Part shown: piece after piece, positions 33,456-42,357 of the stretch | How positions within the stretch are numbered: the first letter of the stretch is position 1 | Layout of the letters: each line of letters starts with the position of its first letter | Source: an uncultured Odoribacter sp. | GTDB taxonomy: Bacteria; Bacteroidota; Bacteroidia; Bacteroidales; Marinifilaceae | Direction of reading: 5' to 3' | DNA length: 64,000 nucleotides | Assembly: GCA_910588375.1 (NCBI GenBank) | Contig: CAJUQA010000003.1 | Span: 186,001-250,000, forward strand | Made by a program: the position numbers and the translations under genes | The notes under the pieces: model-generated | The model's input: the letters and a program-made list of their open reading frames with translations, nothing else | The model's database searches: none | What the model was told of the DNA's origin: nothing

Positions 33456-34133
33456 ATGATACAAATTGAGAACTTGAATAAAGTATTCCGTACGGAAGAA
33501 GTGGAAACATCGGCATTAAACGACGTTTCCCTGCACATCAAAGAAGGTGAATTCGTTGCCATCATGGGGCCCTCCGGATGCGGTAAATCCACCCTGCTCA
33601 ATATCGTCGGACTGTTGGACAATCCCACTTCCGGCAAATACTATTTCGACGGCAAAGAGGTCGGCACGTTAAAAGAAAGACAGCGCACCATGGTACGCAA
33701 AGGGAACATCGGTTTCGTATTCCAGAGTTTTAACCTCATCGACGAACTGGACGTGTACGAAAACATCGAACTGCCTTTGATTTATCTGAAGATGAAAGCT
33801 TCCGAAAGAAAAGAAAAAGTAAACCAGATTCTCGACCGAATGAAAATCAGCCACCGGGCTAAACATTTCCCGCAACAACTTTCGGGAGGACAACAACAGC
33901 GCGTCGCCATTGCACGTGCCGTAGTTGCCGGTCCGAAACTGATTCTCGCCGACGAGCCGACCGGTAACCTGGACTCCAAAAACGGTATGGAAGTAATGAA
34001 TCTCTTGACAGAATTAAACAAGGAAGGAACCACCATCGTTATGGTTACCCACTCCCAACACGATGCGTCATTCACCCACAGGGTTATCAACCTGTTTGAC
34101 GGACAAATCGTGACCGAAAAACCGAACTTATAA
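33456..34133 (+). CDS. MacB/LolD-type ABC transporter ATPase 1
   Basis: The 225-residue nucleotide-binding protein has Walker A GPSGCGKST (38-46), Q-loop FVFQSFN, signature LSGGQQQR (142-149), Walker B LILADEPTG (162-170) and H-loop VTHSQ. This group powers FtsX/MacB-type permeases for lipoprotein, peptide or drug movement across the envelope. It is transcribed alone from a sigma54-like promoter and ends at a terminator, so its permease partners must be encoded elsewhere. The permeases at 35727-38039 and 42358-44700, which carry the same promoter design and no ATPase, are the best candidates. Confidence 0.93.
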   Translation: MIQIENLNKVFRTEEVETSALNDVSLHIKEGEFVAIMGPSGCGKSTLLNIVGLLDNPTSGKYYFDGKEVGTLKERQRTMVRKGNIGFVFQSFNLIDELDVYENIELPLIYLKMKASERKEKVNQILDRMKISHRAKHFPQQLSGGQQQRVAIARAVVAGPKLILADEPTGNLDSKNGMEVMNLLTELNKEGTTIVMVTHSQHDASFTHRVINLFDGQIVTEKPNL

Positions 34134-34156
34134 TTTTCTCATAAGTTATAGCTGCG

Positions 34157-34187
34157 AAATAGGGTTGCCGTTCCGGCAGCCCTATTT
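34157..34187. terminator. Bidirectional terminator between ATPase 1 and the symporter
   Basis: AATAGGG-T-TGCCG pairs with CGGCA-G-CCCTATT around TTCC, flanked by an A/T-rich stretch on either side. It lies between converging genes and overlaps the symporter stop codon. Confidence 0.7.
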
Positions 34188-35356
34188 TATTTCTTAACCT
34201 TGTAGATGCGATTGATAATGACGGCAATAGCACCGTCGCCGGTCACATTGGTGGCGGTTCCGAAACTGTCCATGGCGATATAGAGGGCTATCATCAAACC
34301 CTGCGCCATTTCGTCAAAACCGAGCATGGATTGCAGCAACCCCAAAGCAGCCATAATAGCCCCGCCGGGAACGCCCGGAGCAGCCACCATGGCAATCCCC
34401 AGCATCATAATGAATCCGGCAAACTGCCCGAAATGAATATCCAACCCTTCCATCAGCATGATAGCCATGGCACAGGCTACAATTTTCATGGTACTTCCGG
34501 ACAAATGGATGGTGGCGCAAAGCGGGACGACAAAACCGGCAAGCTCAGGCCTCACGCCATTTTTCACCGTCTGTTCCAACGTCACCGGTATTGTTGCGGC
34601 GGATGATTGCGTGCCCAATGCCGTCATATAAGCAGGCAACATGTTTTTAAACAACCGGAAAGGATTGGCTTTGCCGACAAGCCCCGCTGTAAAAAACTGC
34701 AAGAACAGCAATATCAAGGTCATGATAAAAATGACCACAATAATTTTCACAAACACTCCCATCACTCCCGCTACCTGCCCGGAAGTGGTCATGTTGAGAA
34801 AAATACCGAAAATGTACAAAGGCAAAAGCGGGATAATCACCGACACAATCACCAAGTTGATAATATCTTTGAAATCTTCCATCATGCCTTTCAAACGACA
34901 ACCCGGAATCACCGACATCCCCAGTCCCAAAGTGAACGCAAGCACCAAAGAGGTCATGACCCCCATCAAAGGCGGCATCTCAATCGTAAAATAAGGCCCC
35001 AGTTCTTTGACCGATTCCGCCGACGGCGAAGAAAGCTTGTCGGTGGAATCCAGCAGCCAGGGATACACCCCGTCGCAGGTGAAATACGTGAAAAAGCCGG
35101 AAAACAACGTAAAACAATAGGCTAACAATGCCGTAATCAACAACAACCTGCCCGCTCCCTTGCCCAAATCGGCAATCCCGGGAGCAACCAGTCCCAAAAT
35201 GAGCAACGGGATAATGAAACCCAGGAAGTTACCGAACAACGAGTTTACGGTCAAAAAAATACGGACCAGCCAGTCCGGGAAGAAAAGGCCGCAGGCTACA
35301 CCTAATCCGATGGCAAGGATAATCCTGGGCAACAAACCGAATCGAATACGTTTCAT
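34187..35356 (-). CDS. DAACS-family sodium:dicarboxylate/amino-acid symporter
   Basis: The 389-residue membrane protein has about eight to nine membrane helices plus re-entrant loops. Conserved segments include LGTQSSAATIPVTLEQTVKNGV (the serine-rich re-entrant loop), FVVPLCATIHLSGST and MVAAPGVPGGAIMAAL, followed by DSFGTATNVTGDGAIAVI near the C-terminus. These place it in the glutamate/aspartate/C4-dicarboxylate symporter family; exact substrate is not predictable. Start 35356 gives MKRIRFGLLPRIILAIGLG, while a 14-codon extension adds a hydrophilic tail. It is not part of the ABC regulon: no sigma54-like element precedes it. Confidence 0.92.
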   Translation of the reverse strand: MKRIRFGLLPRIILAIGLGVACGLFFPDWLVRIFLTVNSLFGNFLGFIIPLLILGLVAPGIADLGKGAGRLLLITALLAYCFTLFSGFFTYFTCDGVYPWLLDSTDKLSSPSAESVKELGPYFTIEMPPLMGVMTSLVLAFTLGLGMSVIPGCRLKGMMEDFKDIINLVIVSVIIPLLPLYIFGIFLNMTTSGQVAGVMGVFVKIIVVIFIMTLILLFLQFFTAGLVGKANPFRLFKNMLPAYMTALGTQSSAATIPVTLEQTVKNGVRPELAGFVVPLCATIHLSGSTMKIVACAMAIMLMEGLDIHFGQFAGFIMMLGIAMVAAPGVPGGAIMAALGLLQSMLGFDEMAQGLMIALYIAMDSFGTATNVTGDGAIAVIINRIYKVKK

Positions 35357-35490
35357 GAGTAATTCCGGATTAATAGTTACATAGATTGTACGACACAATG
35401 TTACAATTGTTTTAAAGCTTTTACAAATTTCCCCGGCAGATTTTCCTGAATTTCTTTACTATTGATTCCCAGGGTTTTCCCTGTATTAAG

Positions 35491-35534
35491 TTCGGAGTAA
35501 ATTCGGAGCAATTTCAGAGTATATTCCGAATAAA
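35491..35534. repeat. Four 11-bp tandem repeat units
   Basis: Units begin at 35491, 35502, 35513 and 35524 with consensus TTCGGAGTAAA and increasing divergence. The period is about one DNA turn. The TTCGG core resembles that of the 21-bp repeats at 14493-14576. Confidence 0.6.
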
Positions 35535-35660
35535 GTTGTCCGTCGCCGAAAATAATCCGAATAAAATCTGAAAATAATCAAAATTTCAAATTACTATGAT
35601 TTAGCGAAACTATAGCCCATATATTAAGGGATATATGACTTTCCTATGGATTAACGGGAT

Positions 35661-35693
35661 AAAAAAAAGGTATATGCTAAAGAAGCATATACC
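35661..35693 (-). terminator. Rho-independent terminator of FtsX permease A
   Basis: On the minus strand GGTATATGCT (35693-35684) pairs perfectly with AGCATATACC (35678-35669) around a five-base loop, followed by a run of eight T. Confidence 0.85.
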
Positions 35694-35726
35694 AAAAAAG
35701 AGGGGAAAAGGGAAAATACCTGTTCC

Positions 35727-38039
35727 CTATTCGCTTTTGAGTGTTTCCACGGGATTAACGGTGGCGGCTTTCCAACTCTGGTAGCTGACCGTCAACAACG
35801 TAATGAACAAAGTAATCACGCCGGCCAGCAGGAACACCCACCAATATATCGCTACCCTGTAAGGGAAACCCGTCAACCAGAGATTGACGATGTACCAGGC
35901 CACCGGAACCGCCAATACGAAAGAAACGGCAATTAATTTCAGGAATCCTTTGTTCAGCAGTATCAGCATCTGCGCTTCCGTAGCTCCGTTCACTTTGCGG
36001 ATGCCTATTTCTTTCACTTTGTAGCGGGCGTTGAAAAGTATCAAACCGTAGATTCCCATCAAGGCAATGACAATGGTAATCAATCCGAATATCGAAATCA
36101 ATTTGGCAAAGTTCGCTTCTCTCCGGTACATTAATGCCATGGTTTCATCCAAGAATTTCACATCCCCCCCTTTATCGGAGAATTTCCGGTAAGTCTGATG
36201 GATAAAGTCGATGGTTGCCGGCAGGTTCTTGCCGCTTATCTTGATTAAGGCATTGCTTCCCTGCCCTTGGTCATCCCCGCAGACAAAGGCCATGGGCGTG
36301 ATTTCTTCGCGCACGGAACGGAAATTGATGTCTTCACACACGCCGACGATTTGTCCCATGTTGCGGAAACAGCCGATTTCTTTGCCGATGATGTTTTCGA
36401 TACCGAATTTGTTTACAAATTTTTGGTTGAAAATAATCTTGTTCACGTTCTTTTCGTTATGCTCGAAGAAGTCCGTACCCTCCACCAGTTTAATATTGAA
36501 AAAACGAAGGAAATTATGCGCCACCGGCCAAGAGTAGAATTGTACCTGCTGGCCGTCGAAGTGGCGTCCCCATCCCATACCTACCGAGCCGGGCAGAAAA
36601 CGGCTCGTCGTATAATCCAAGACTTCCGGGCGGGTCCGCAACTCGTTCTCAAAAGCGTTCAATTGTTTGAACAAATCTTCATTCAAGGTAACATATACGA
36701 CATTTTCGCGGTCATAGCCCGGATTCATATCCCGCATATACTGGTGTTGCAGTTTGATGAAAACGGCTACGGTAATCAGGACGATTGTCGTAAGGAACTG
36801 GAATAGCAACAGGGCATTCCGCAAGCGGATACCTTTCGGCGTCAGTGCGAAGGTTCCCTTCAAAACGAGTGCCGGCGGGAAAGAGGTCATATAATACGCA
36901 GGATAAAGTCCCGCAATGACGCCCATAACACAAGCGATAACGGCAATTCCCGCTATCATGTACAAGTTGGCGCTGAAAGCCAGATTGGCGGTAAAGAAAT
37001 TGGAAATGGGCGATGCCGTAAACAGGGACGTCCATACGAACGAAAGCCCGAACGCGAATAAGGAGAGCAACAGGGATTCAAAGACAATGCCTCTGCGTAG
37101 TTGCCCCTGCATGGCGCCCATGACTTTCTGGGTATTGATTCGCTTGATGCGGATAGGTGCCAAAGCGGTCGAGAAATTGATAAAGTTCACATAAGCGATA
37201 CCGATAATGATAATCGCAATGGCTATCAGGCACAAGGTCGTATTCAGATTCCCTTTCTCTCCGATTTCGGACTGTGCTTTAAAATAGAGATCTTTTATCG
37301 GGGTCAGGAAGAAATTCAGTCTCTTTTCGCCGGTCTCCGACTTGCCGTAATTATCCAGTTCGTTTATCTTCTTGGCGACGTCTTCCGGCGACACCCCTTT
37401 TGCCAGTTTATAGTAAGGAAGGAAAGACCATTCCGACCAGTCATTGTTCCTTAAGCGAAAGAGGACGTTGGTTCTTATGGAATTATTTTCGGGAAAATCT
37501 TTATAAACCAAGGTCACGGTCACTGGGGTATTGCCGAAATTCACGTTTTTCCCTAAAGCCGATTCCGTGCCGAAAAACTTTTTGGCAACGCTTTCCGACA
37601 AAGCTATGGAATAGTCACCCTCCAGACAGGTTTTCGGGTCTCCGGCAATAATCTCCGGGGAGAACACATCGAAGAAACCGGGCGTAACCCCGAAAACAGA
37701 TTCCCAGTATTCCGTCTTATTTCCCAAACTGTCCGTTGTGCTTATCGGTGAATCCCAACCCTGCTGAATGGCACAAAAAGCCTCTATGTCGGGAATATTC
37801 TTCGCGAACTCCTCCACGCCCGGTATGCAATAGTTGGCGCTGTAATCCGTGCCTACGTTATCGTAATACTCTTGCAGGAAGATGCGCTCTTTGTCCTTGA
37901 ACGACCGGTTGTACCCAAATTCATAAAAAACCTGGAAAGAGATAACCGTCAAAATCGTAAAAGCGACAGACAACCCGATAAGATTCAAAACAAATGATAG
38001 TTTATTCCGCTTCAGCGTAATGAAAAATTCCCGAAACAT
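35727..38039 (-). CDS. Two-repeat FtsX/MacB-type ABC permease A
   Basis: The 770-residue permease has two FtsX/MacB units. TM1 is at about 14-36, a periplasmic core domain follows, then three helices (about 275-395), a fifth helix near 410-430 followed by the GYDRENVVYV motif, a second periplasmic domain and three final helices. KEIGIRKVNGATEAQ after TM6 is the likely coupling helix contacting the ATPase. It ends NPVETLKSE, as do all the permeases here. It is a single-gene unit with its own sigma54-like promoter and terminator and has no adjacent ATPase. Shared NTQKVMGA and chain-wide similarity make permease E (48718-51081) its closest paralogue. Confidence 0.92.
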   Translation of the reverse strand: MFREFFITLKRNKLSFVLNLIGLSVAFTILTVISFQVFYEFGYNRSFKDKERIFLQEYYDNVGTDYSANYCIPGVEEFAKNIPDIEAFCAIQQGWDSPISTTDSLGNKTEYWESVFGVTPGFFDVFSPEIIAGDPKTCLEGDYSIALSESVAKKFFGTESALGKNVNFGNTPVTVTLVYKDFPENNSIRTNVLFRLRNNDWSEWSFLPYYKLAKGVSPEDVAKKINELDNYGKSETGEKRLNFFLTPIKDLYFKAQSEIGEKGNLNTTLCLIAIAIIIIGIAYVNFINFSTALAPIRIKRINTQKVMGAMQGQLRRGIVFESLLLSLFAFGLSFVWTSLFTASPISNFFTANLAFSANLYMIAGIAVIACVMGVIAGLYPAYYMTSFPPALVLKGTFALTPKGIRLRNALLLFQFLTTIVLITVAVFIKLQHQYMRDMNPGYDRENVVYVTLNEDLFKQLNAFENELRTRPEVLDYTTSRFLPGSVGMGWGRHFDGQQVQFYSWPVAHNFLRFFNIKLVEGTDFFEHNEKNVNKIIFNQKFVNKFGIENIIGKEIGCFRNMGQIVGVCEDINFRSVREEITPMAFVCGDDQGQGSNALIKISGKNLPATIDFIHQTYRKFSDKGGDVKFLDETMALMYRREANFAKLISIFGLITIVIALMGIYGLILFNARYKVKEIGIRKVNGATEAQMLILLNKGFLKLIAVSFVLAVPVAWYIVNLWLTGFPYRVAIYWWVFLLAGVITLFITLLTVSYQSWKAATVNPVETLKSE

Positions 38040-38091
38040 AGTCTTGTATTTTAATAAATGAAAAATAATTCTTAATGTTTTCCATCATTTC

Positions 38092-38107
38092 AACAAGTTA
38101 TGTGCCA
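38092..38107 (-). promoter_or_regulatory. Sigma54 (-24/-12) promoter of permease A
   Basis: On the minus strand TGGCACA-N4-TTGTT, six of seven and four of five matches to TGGCACG and TTGCW. The start codon is 52 bases downstream. Confidence 0.72.
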
Positions 38108-38162
38108 TTCTAAATATCAATCTGTACACCAATACATTAACCAACTCAAAATCCCGGTCATT

Positions 38163-38201
38163 TGTCAAAATAATAGACACCGTCTGTCAAAAAATTGGAC
38201 G
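38163..38201. promoter_or_regulatory. Tandem enhancer sites for permease A
   Basis: TGTC-N9-GACA (38163-38179, perfect) and TGTC-N9-GACG (38185-38201), starts 22 bp apart. The proximal site lies 55 bases upstream of the -24 element at 38107. Confidence 0.75.
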
Positions 38202-38274
38202 AGTGAAGGAGAGAAAGCGTGTTTCCCGCTTCACTTGATTCCGGATGAAGCAGAAAATACGGTCAGCTTTTTCC

Positions 38275-38282
38275 TATCTTTG
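38275..38282 (+). promoter_or_regulatory. -7 element of TPR regulator 2
   Basis: TATCTTTG matches TAnnTTTG, 21 bases before the ATG at 38304. It supports this start over upstream in-frame codons. The -33 half is not clear. Confidence 0.5.
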
Positions 38283-38303
38283 TTCTGTAAAAATTCCGGG
38301 CGA

Positions 38304-39401
38304 ATGAAACCATCTTTTCTTTTTCGGTGCGTGTTCATACTCCATTTCTGTTTGGGGATGGGGTCTGTACGGGGATATGCGAATCTTCCCCAAGAATCAC
38401 CAATTCAGAATATAGCTGGCCGTTTCCAGCCCGGGAAATCGGCAGCGGAAGCATTGAGAATGGCAGACCGGATGTATCGTGCGGGGCAAAATTTTCATTC
38501 CGATTCCCTTTTGCAAAAGGCTCTTCACTATTATGAACGGCAGAAACCGTGTCCCGAACTGACGCGCCTTTATTTTTACACAGGATTGTTTTATGAACAG
38601 AGGAACCAACCGGCGGAAGCCCTGAAACGATATACGCTGGCGGAAACCAATGTCGCCCTCGTTCCCGACAGCCTGTTTTCTCCTGCCATTGCCCGGAAGA
38701 TTCTCGCCTTACAACAAGCAGTGGGGAAAAAGACGGCTGAGGACCTGCAATGGGAAACCCGTTATACGGAGCTTTTGCAACAGTCTGACCAATGGCATGC
38801 CGCCGCACGGGGATGGCGCACGGCGTGTATTGTGCTCACCTTTTTATTGCTTGCTTTTGCCGGAATTTCGCATTACCGGACACTTTACCGCAAACGCGAA
38901 CTGTTCAAAAGCCAGCTTTTCATTGAACGCCTGCAACGGGCGGAAGAGGAATTAAAAGAAAAGATGTCCCGGCAATTGCATGAAAAAGACGGCAAACTGA
39001 AAGACTTTTTCCGTCTCCGTGTCGAAATGATTAAGGAGTTTGTTGAGTTTTCCCAGAAGTATGCCAACAATCCCGAAAAGCTGAGATACAAATTTCAACG
39101 CACTATTTCCACCGATTCTTTTTCTCCCACCGATTGGGCGTTACTTCTCGAAGGAGTGAATATCACGGGCAACGGCATCATCAGTTATCTGAAAAAGAAT
39201 TATCCGGAACTCACGGAGGAAAATTTGCGCTACTGCGCCCTTATCTGCGCCGGGTTTGAAACCGATGAACTGGCTGTCCTGTGGGATGTTAATAATACGT
39301 CTATTTACAAACGCCGCACCCGCTTGCGCCAAAAATTAAACCTGCCCCAGAATCAAGACCTCAAAAAATATTTCGATGAGCTTATTGCCCGCCTCCGCTG
39401 A
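38304..39401 (+). CDS. Exported TPR protein with membrane helix and LuxR-like C-terminus
   Basis: The 365-residue protein has a signal peptide (FLFRCVFILHFCLGMGSVRGYA). A periplasmic region with about two to three TPR-like repeats follows (residues 50-150, ALHYYERQKPCPELTRLYFYTGLFYEQ). One membrane helix (about 178-197, TACIVLTFLLLAFAGISHY) precedes a coiled coil and a C-terminal domain YPELTEENLRYCALICAGFETDELAVLWDVN...SIYKRRTRLRQKL, which resembles a LuxR HTH. The architecture is that of the regulator at 7583-9271. It is divergent from permease A and upstream of permease B, suggesting a role in signalling for the permease block. Confidence 0.75.
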   Translation: MKPSFLFRCVFILHFCLGMGSVRGYANLPQESPIQNIAGRFQPGKSAAEALRMADRMYRAGQNFHSDSLLQKALHYYERQKPCPELTRLYFYTGLFYEQRNQPAEALKRYTLAETNVALVPDSLFSPAIARKILALQQAVGKKTAEDLQWETRYTELLQQSDQWHAAARGWRTACIVLTFLLLAFAGISHYRTLYRKRELFKSQLFIERLQRAEEELKEKMSRQLHEKDGKLKDFFRLRVEMIKEFVEFSQKYANNPEKLRYKFQRTISTDSFSPTDWALLLEGVNITGNGIISYLKKNYPELTEENLRYCALICAGFETDELAVLWDVNNTSIYKRRTRLRQKLNLPQNQDLKKYFDELIARLR

Positions 39402-39581
39402 AAATGTGGTGTTCTTCCCCCTCTTTCCAAGGCTTGGAGGCAGTGTCCCGTTTTTATTTAAAAATACTTCTGAAAATCAAGTATTTGAAACACCCGTGTC
39501 TCACTCTTTTTCCCTGTGTCATATAGGAAATACGGTGCAAATCCTCTAATTTGCCTTCCGAAAAAACGACAAAACAGTATC

Positions 39582-41840
39582 ATGATTAAACGTATTTCTT
39601 ATCTTTTTCGCGGACTGCTCCATGCCAAGGGAAGCAGTTTGACTAAAATTGTTTCCCTCACCATCGGACTGGTCACCGGTATACTCGCATTCGGTTATTG
39701 TGTTTTTGAAACGGATTACGACACTTTTCACCACGATGCCGACCGCATCTACCGGATTGATTACCAAGTTCCGCTCGCTCTGATGGATGAAGTTTCTTTG
39801 GAAATTCCCGAAATAGAACTTTCTACCGTCCTTTCAGAACGTATGCCCCTCGCTTATCAGTATAACGGACATACCCTATCGGGCGGTGAATTCCGTTTTG
39901 CCGACACGTCCTTTTTCCGTCTCTTTTCTTTCCGCCTACTTTCAGGTGACCCGCAGGCATTACAAGACCCGAATAAATTTTTCATATCGGAAAAGCTGGC
40001 TCACATGCTGTTCGGGAAGGCAGACCCTATCGGAAAAGAAGTCCTATACAATCATCAGCCCCTCACGGTGGGAGGCGTATATGAAAATTTTCCCGACAAT
40101 AGTTTCCTCAAAAATATTAAGGCACTTCATTCTTTGGCAAAAGTCACCAACAGGCAATGGAATCAAGCCGGAGAAAATTATAGCGGTTACATCCGGATAG
40201 CCCCGAATGCCGACCCGCAGGAAGTGATTCGCAAGATACAGACAATCATCGACCGCCACCGGACGTCCGAACAATCCTATACCTATGCCCTGCACCCCTT
40301 GAAAGACCTTCATCTGAAATACGGCTGGGGCTATTCCTCGGTCTATTTGGTCGGGTTCATGGGGTTGGCCATTGTCATTATATCCTCTCTCAACTATATT
40401 CTCATATCCATTTCTTCCCTGATACGAAAAAATAAGGAAATAGCCATCCACAAAGTCAATGGAGCCAACAGCACCCATATTTTCAGCCTCTTTTTCTGGG
40501 AAACGGTCGTTCTTACCCTTCTGTCCGGGCTGTTTGTCTATGCCATTCTTGTCGGGTGCCGGCCTTTCTTTGAAAATCTGTTATATAACGACTATGCCGA
40601 CTTCTTCAACCGCCGTGTTCTAACGGCTATCGGGCTATTCTTCCTCGTCATGCTCCTTTTCACGGGAGGTATCCCCGCCCGGATATTCGCCTCTATTCCG
40701 GTATTGCAAATTTTCCGGCAAATTTCACAAAACCGGCGCCGGTGGAAATACATATTGCTTTGGGTGCAATTCTTTTCCACCAGCATGCTGCTTACGCTGT
40801 TGCTGATTTTCAGCAAACAGTACGACTATATCATCCATAAAAATTTGGGATATGATACCCGTCACCTCTATTACACGCAGGTCGCTTGCGGCGCCCCTTA
40901 TCCCTCCATGTCCGCAGTCAAAGAGGAAATCAAACGTCTGCCGTTTGTCACGGAGGCAACATTTGTACATACCCTTCCGCTGTGGACTCCGAAGACGACT
41001 GTTTATACCCAAGACCGGCAGGGATTGTTTGAAAGCTGTTATCTCTATGCCGACGCCGATTTTTTCCGCACGCTTCAAATCCCTTTCATCGAAGGGGATA
41101 CGCAACATTTGTCTCCGGCACAAAATGAAGTGTGGGTCAATGAAAAATTTCGCGACCAAAATACCCCGCAATCCGAAAATTCCCTGTCCGTAGGCAATAA
41201 TACTATTACACCCCGCGGCGTATTCCGGAACTTTCAGGTCGCCTCGCTCTATATTGGGCAACAGCCGCTTGTCGTCTTCCCCTTACAGGAACCGGACACT
41301 TGCCGGAGTTATTATCTGTTGTTCAAAAGTCCTCAAATGACGCCTGAAAATATCACGCTATGGAAAAAGAAACTCAAAGAGGTTACCAATCAGTCCCACC
41401 TCAGTCTCTACTATTACCCTTATGCCCACCGGGCCGCTTATGAAGACCAAAAGGATATGTGTACGGCAGTGGAAATCCTTACCAGCCTTGCCCTTGTCAT
41501 CGTCTTTTCAGGTCTCTTCGGATTTACTGGGGACGAAGTTGCCCGCAGGACGAAAGAAATCGCCATCCGCAAGGTAAACGGAGCCTCTATGCTCTCAATA
41601 ACCTTCCTTTTGTTGCGCAATATCTGTCTCCTCGCTTTATGCGCCCTCCCGTTCGGTTTGGCAGGTGCTTATTATATGGGGGATTATTGGTTAAGTGAAT
41701 TTGCATGGCGGATATCCCTTTCGTGGTGGATTCTTGTCAGTGGCGCTGTCTTGACTTTGCTGATTATCGTATTTACCGTTTTATTGAAAAGCCGGCAAGG
41801 CATAAAAGCTCCCCCAGCGGAAGCCCTGAAAAACGAATAA
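39582..41840 (+). CDS. Two-repeat FtsX/MacB-type ABC permease B
   Basis: The 752-residue permease has TM1 at about 18-40 and central helices at about 265-400, with the first coupling motif KEIAIHKVNGANSTH. A fifth helix is followed by KNLGYDTRHLYY, a second periplasmic domain, and the final coupling motif KEIAIRKVNGASMLS with three helices, ending PPAEALKNE. Start 39582 gives MIKRISYLFRGLLHAKG like the other permeases; the 22-codon extension has no family support. It is the only permease on the plus strand and the only one for which I found no sigma54-like promoter or TGTC-N9-GACA pair. It lies 180 bases after TPR regulator 2. Confidence 0.9.
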   Translation: MIKRISYLFRGLLHAKGSSLTKIVSLTIGLVTGILAFGYCVFETDYDTFHHDADRIYRIDYQVPLALMDEVSLEIPEIELSTVLSERMPLAYQYNGHTLSGGEFRFADTSFFRLFSFRLLSGDPQALQDPNKFFISEKLAHMLFGKADPIGKEVLYNHQPLTVGGVYENFPDNSFLKNIKALHSLAKVTNRQWNQAGENYSGYIRIAPNADPQEVIRKIQTIIDRHRTSEQSYTYALHPLKDLHLKYGWGYSSVYLVGFMGLAIVIISSLNYILISISSLIRKNKEIAIHKVNGANSTHIFSLFFWETVVLTLLSGLFVYAILVGCRPFFENLLYNDYADFFNRRVLTAIGLFFLVMLLFTGGIPARIFASIPVLQIFRQISQNRRRWKYILLWVQFFSTSMLLTLLLIFSKQYDYIIHKNLGYDTRHLYYTQVACGAPYPSMSAVKEEIKRLPFVTEATFVHTLPLWTPKTTVYTQDRQGLFESCYLYADADFFRTLQIPFIEGDTQHLSPAQNEVWVNEKFRDQNTPQSENSLSVGNNTITPRGVFRNFQVASLYIGQQPLVVFPLQEPDTCRSYYLLFKSPQMTPENITLWKKKLKEVTNQSHLSLYYYPYAHRAAYEDQKDMCTAVEILTSLALVIVFSGLFGFTGDEVARRTKEIAIRKVNGASMLSITFLLLRNICLLALCALPFGLAGAYYMGDYWLSEFAWRISLSWWILVSGAVLTLLIIVFTVLLKSRQGIKAPPAEALKNE

Positions 41841-41876
41841 ACACATTTATTTCAAAGAATTAACTGGGGGGATTTG

Positions 41877-41884
41877 TATTTTTG
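41877..41884 (+). promoter_or_regulatory. -7 element of the Cys-rich protein gene
   Basis: TATTTTTG matches TAnnTTTG, 65 bases before the ATG at 41950. It lies just after the end of permease B, so the small gene can be expressed on its own. Confidence 0.5.
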
Positions 41885-41949
41885 CCGGAGAATGTTCACC
41901 TTTATCCCGTGAATTTTGAATGAGAATAGTAACCTTTAAAAACAAAGAG

Positions 41950-42273
41950 ATGAAAATAAAAATGTTGATTATGGCATTGGCTTTGGTATTTACCGTAAGC
42001 GTTGCCTCCGCACAAAGCAATAAGACCGCTAAAGACGGTAAGAAAGAATGCAAGAAGGAATGCGTAGACAAAAAAGAGTGTTGCAAGAAGGACGCTAAAA
42101 AGGACTGTACCGCCTGCGTATGCAAAGACAAACAAGCCTGCAAAGAGGGTAAATGCGAAAAAGATTGCAAATGCAAACAGGCTTGCGCTAAGAAAGACCA
42201 AAAGTGCTGCCAAGACGCAAAGAAAGGCGAATGCACCAAAGGCGAAAAGAAATGCTGTAAAGACAAAAAATAA
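41950..42273 (+). CDS. Exported Cys/Lys-rich small protein
   Basis: The 107-residue protein has a signal peptide (KMLIMALALVFTVSVASAQ) and a mature part of about 85 residues made almost wholly of Lys, Cys, Asp, Glu, Ala and Gln. It carries 17 cysteines, several as CC or CxC (KKECC, CTACVC, CKCKQAC, KKCC). This looks like a periplasmic metal- or thiol-buffering protein, comparable in composition but not recognisably homologous to metallothioneins. Start 41950 is chosen since the ten upstream codons precede the signal peptide without purpose. It ends at a strong bidirectional terminator. Confidence 0.75.
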   Translation: MKIKMLIMALALVFTVSVASAQSNKTAKDGKKECKKECVDKKECCKKDAKKDCTACVCKDKQACKEGKCEKDCKCKQACAKKDQKCCQDAKKGECTKGEKKCCKDKK

Positions 42274-42296
42274 ATTATTGTATTTTTTTCTTCATG

Positions 42297-42335
42297 AAAA
42301 TTGCCGGTATCACGTTTGATAACCGGCAATTTTTT
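42297..42335. terminator. Bidirectional terminator after the Cys-rich gene and permease C
   Basis: AAAATTGCCGGTAT (42297-42310) pairs with ATAACCGGCAATTTT (about 42319-42333) with one bulge, and T or A runs on either side. It serves both converging genes. Confidence 0.8.
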
Positions 42336-42357
42336 CGTTTACTATCCACACGAAGAA

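Larger units (their letters stand above)
35357..35726. other. Intergenic region with 11-bp tandem repeats and a terminator
   Basis: The 370-base gap holds four 11-bp units (35491-35534: TTCGGAGTAAA, TTCGGAGCAAT, TTCAGAGTATA, TTCCGAATAAA) and the terminator of the next gene (35661-35693). The rest is AT-rich without an evident gene or promoter. Confidence 0.6.
38040..38303. other. Divergent regulatory region between permease A and the TPR regulator
   Basis: This gap carries the sigma54 promoter and enhancer pair of permease A (38092-38201) and the -7 element of the divergent TPR gene (38275-38282). A frame that could extend the TPR gene back to 38100 crosses these elements and is not taken as coding. 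Confidence 0.7.

Noticed and set aside
38100..38303. 68-codon extension of TPR regulator 2
   Set aside because: It crosses the sigma54 promoter and enhancer sites of permease A; the signal peptide begins at 38304, just after a -7 box.
41847..42329. Phe/Leu/Ser-rich minus-strand frames opposite the Cys-rich gene
   Set aside because: They are the complement of a Lys/Cys-rich gene and lack a start context; the plus strand has a clear signal peptide and -7 box.
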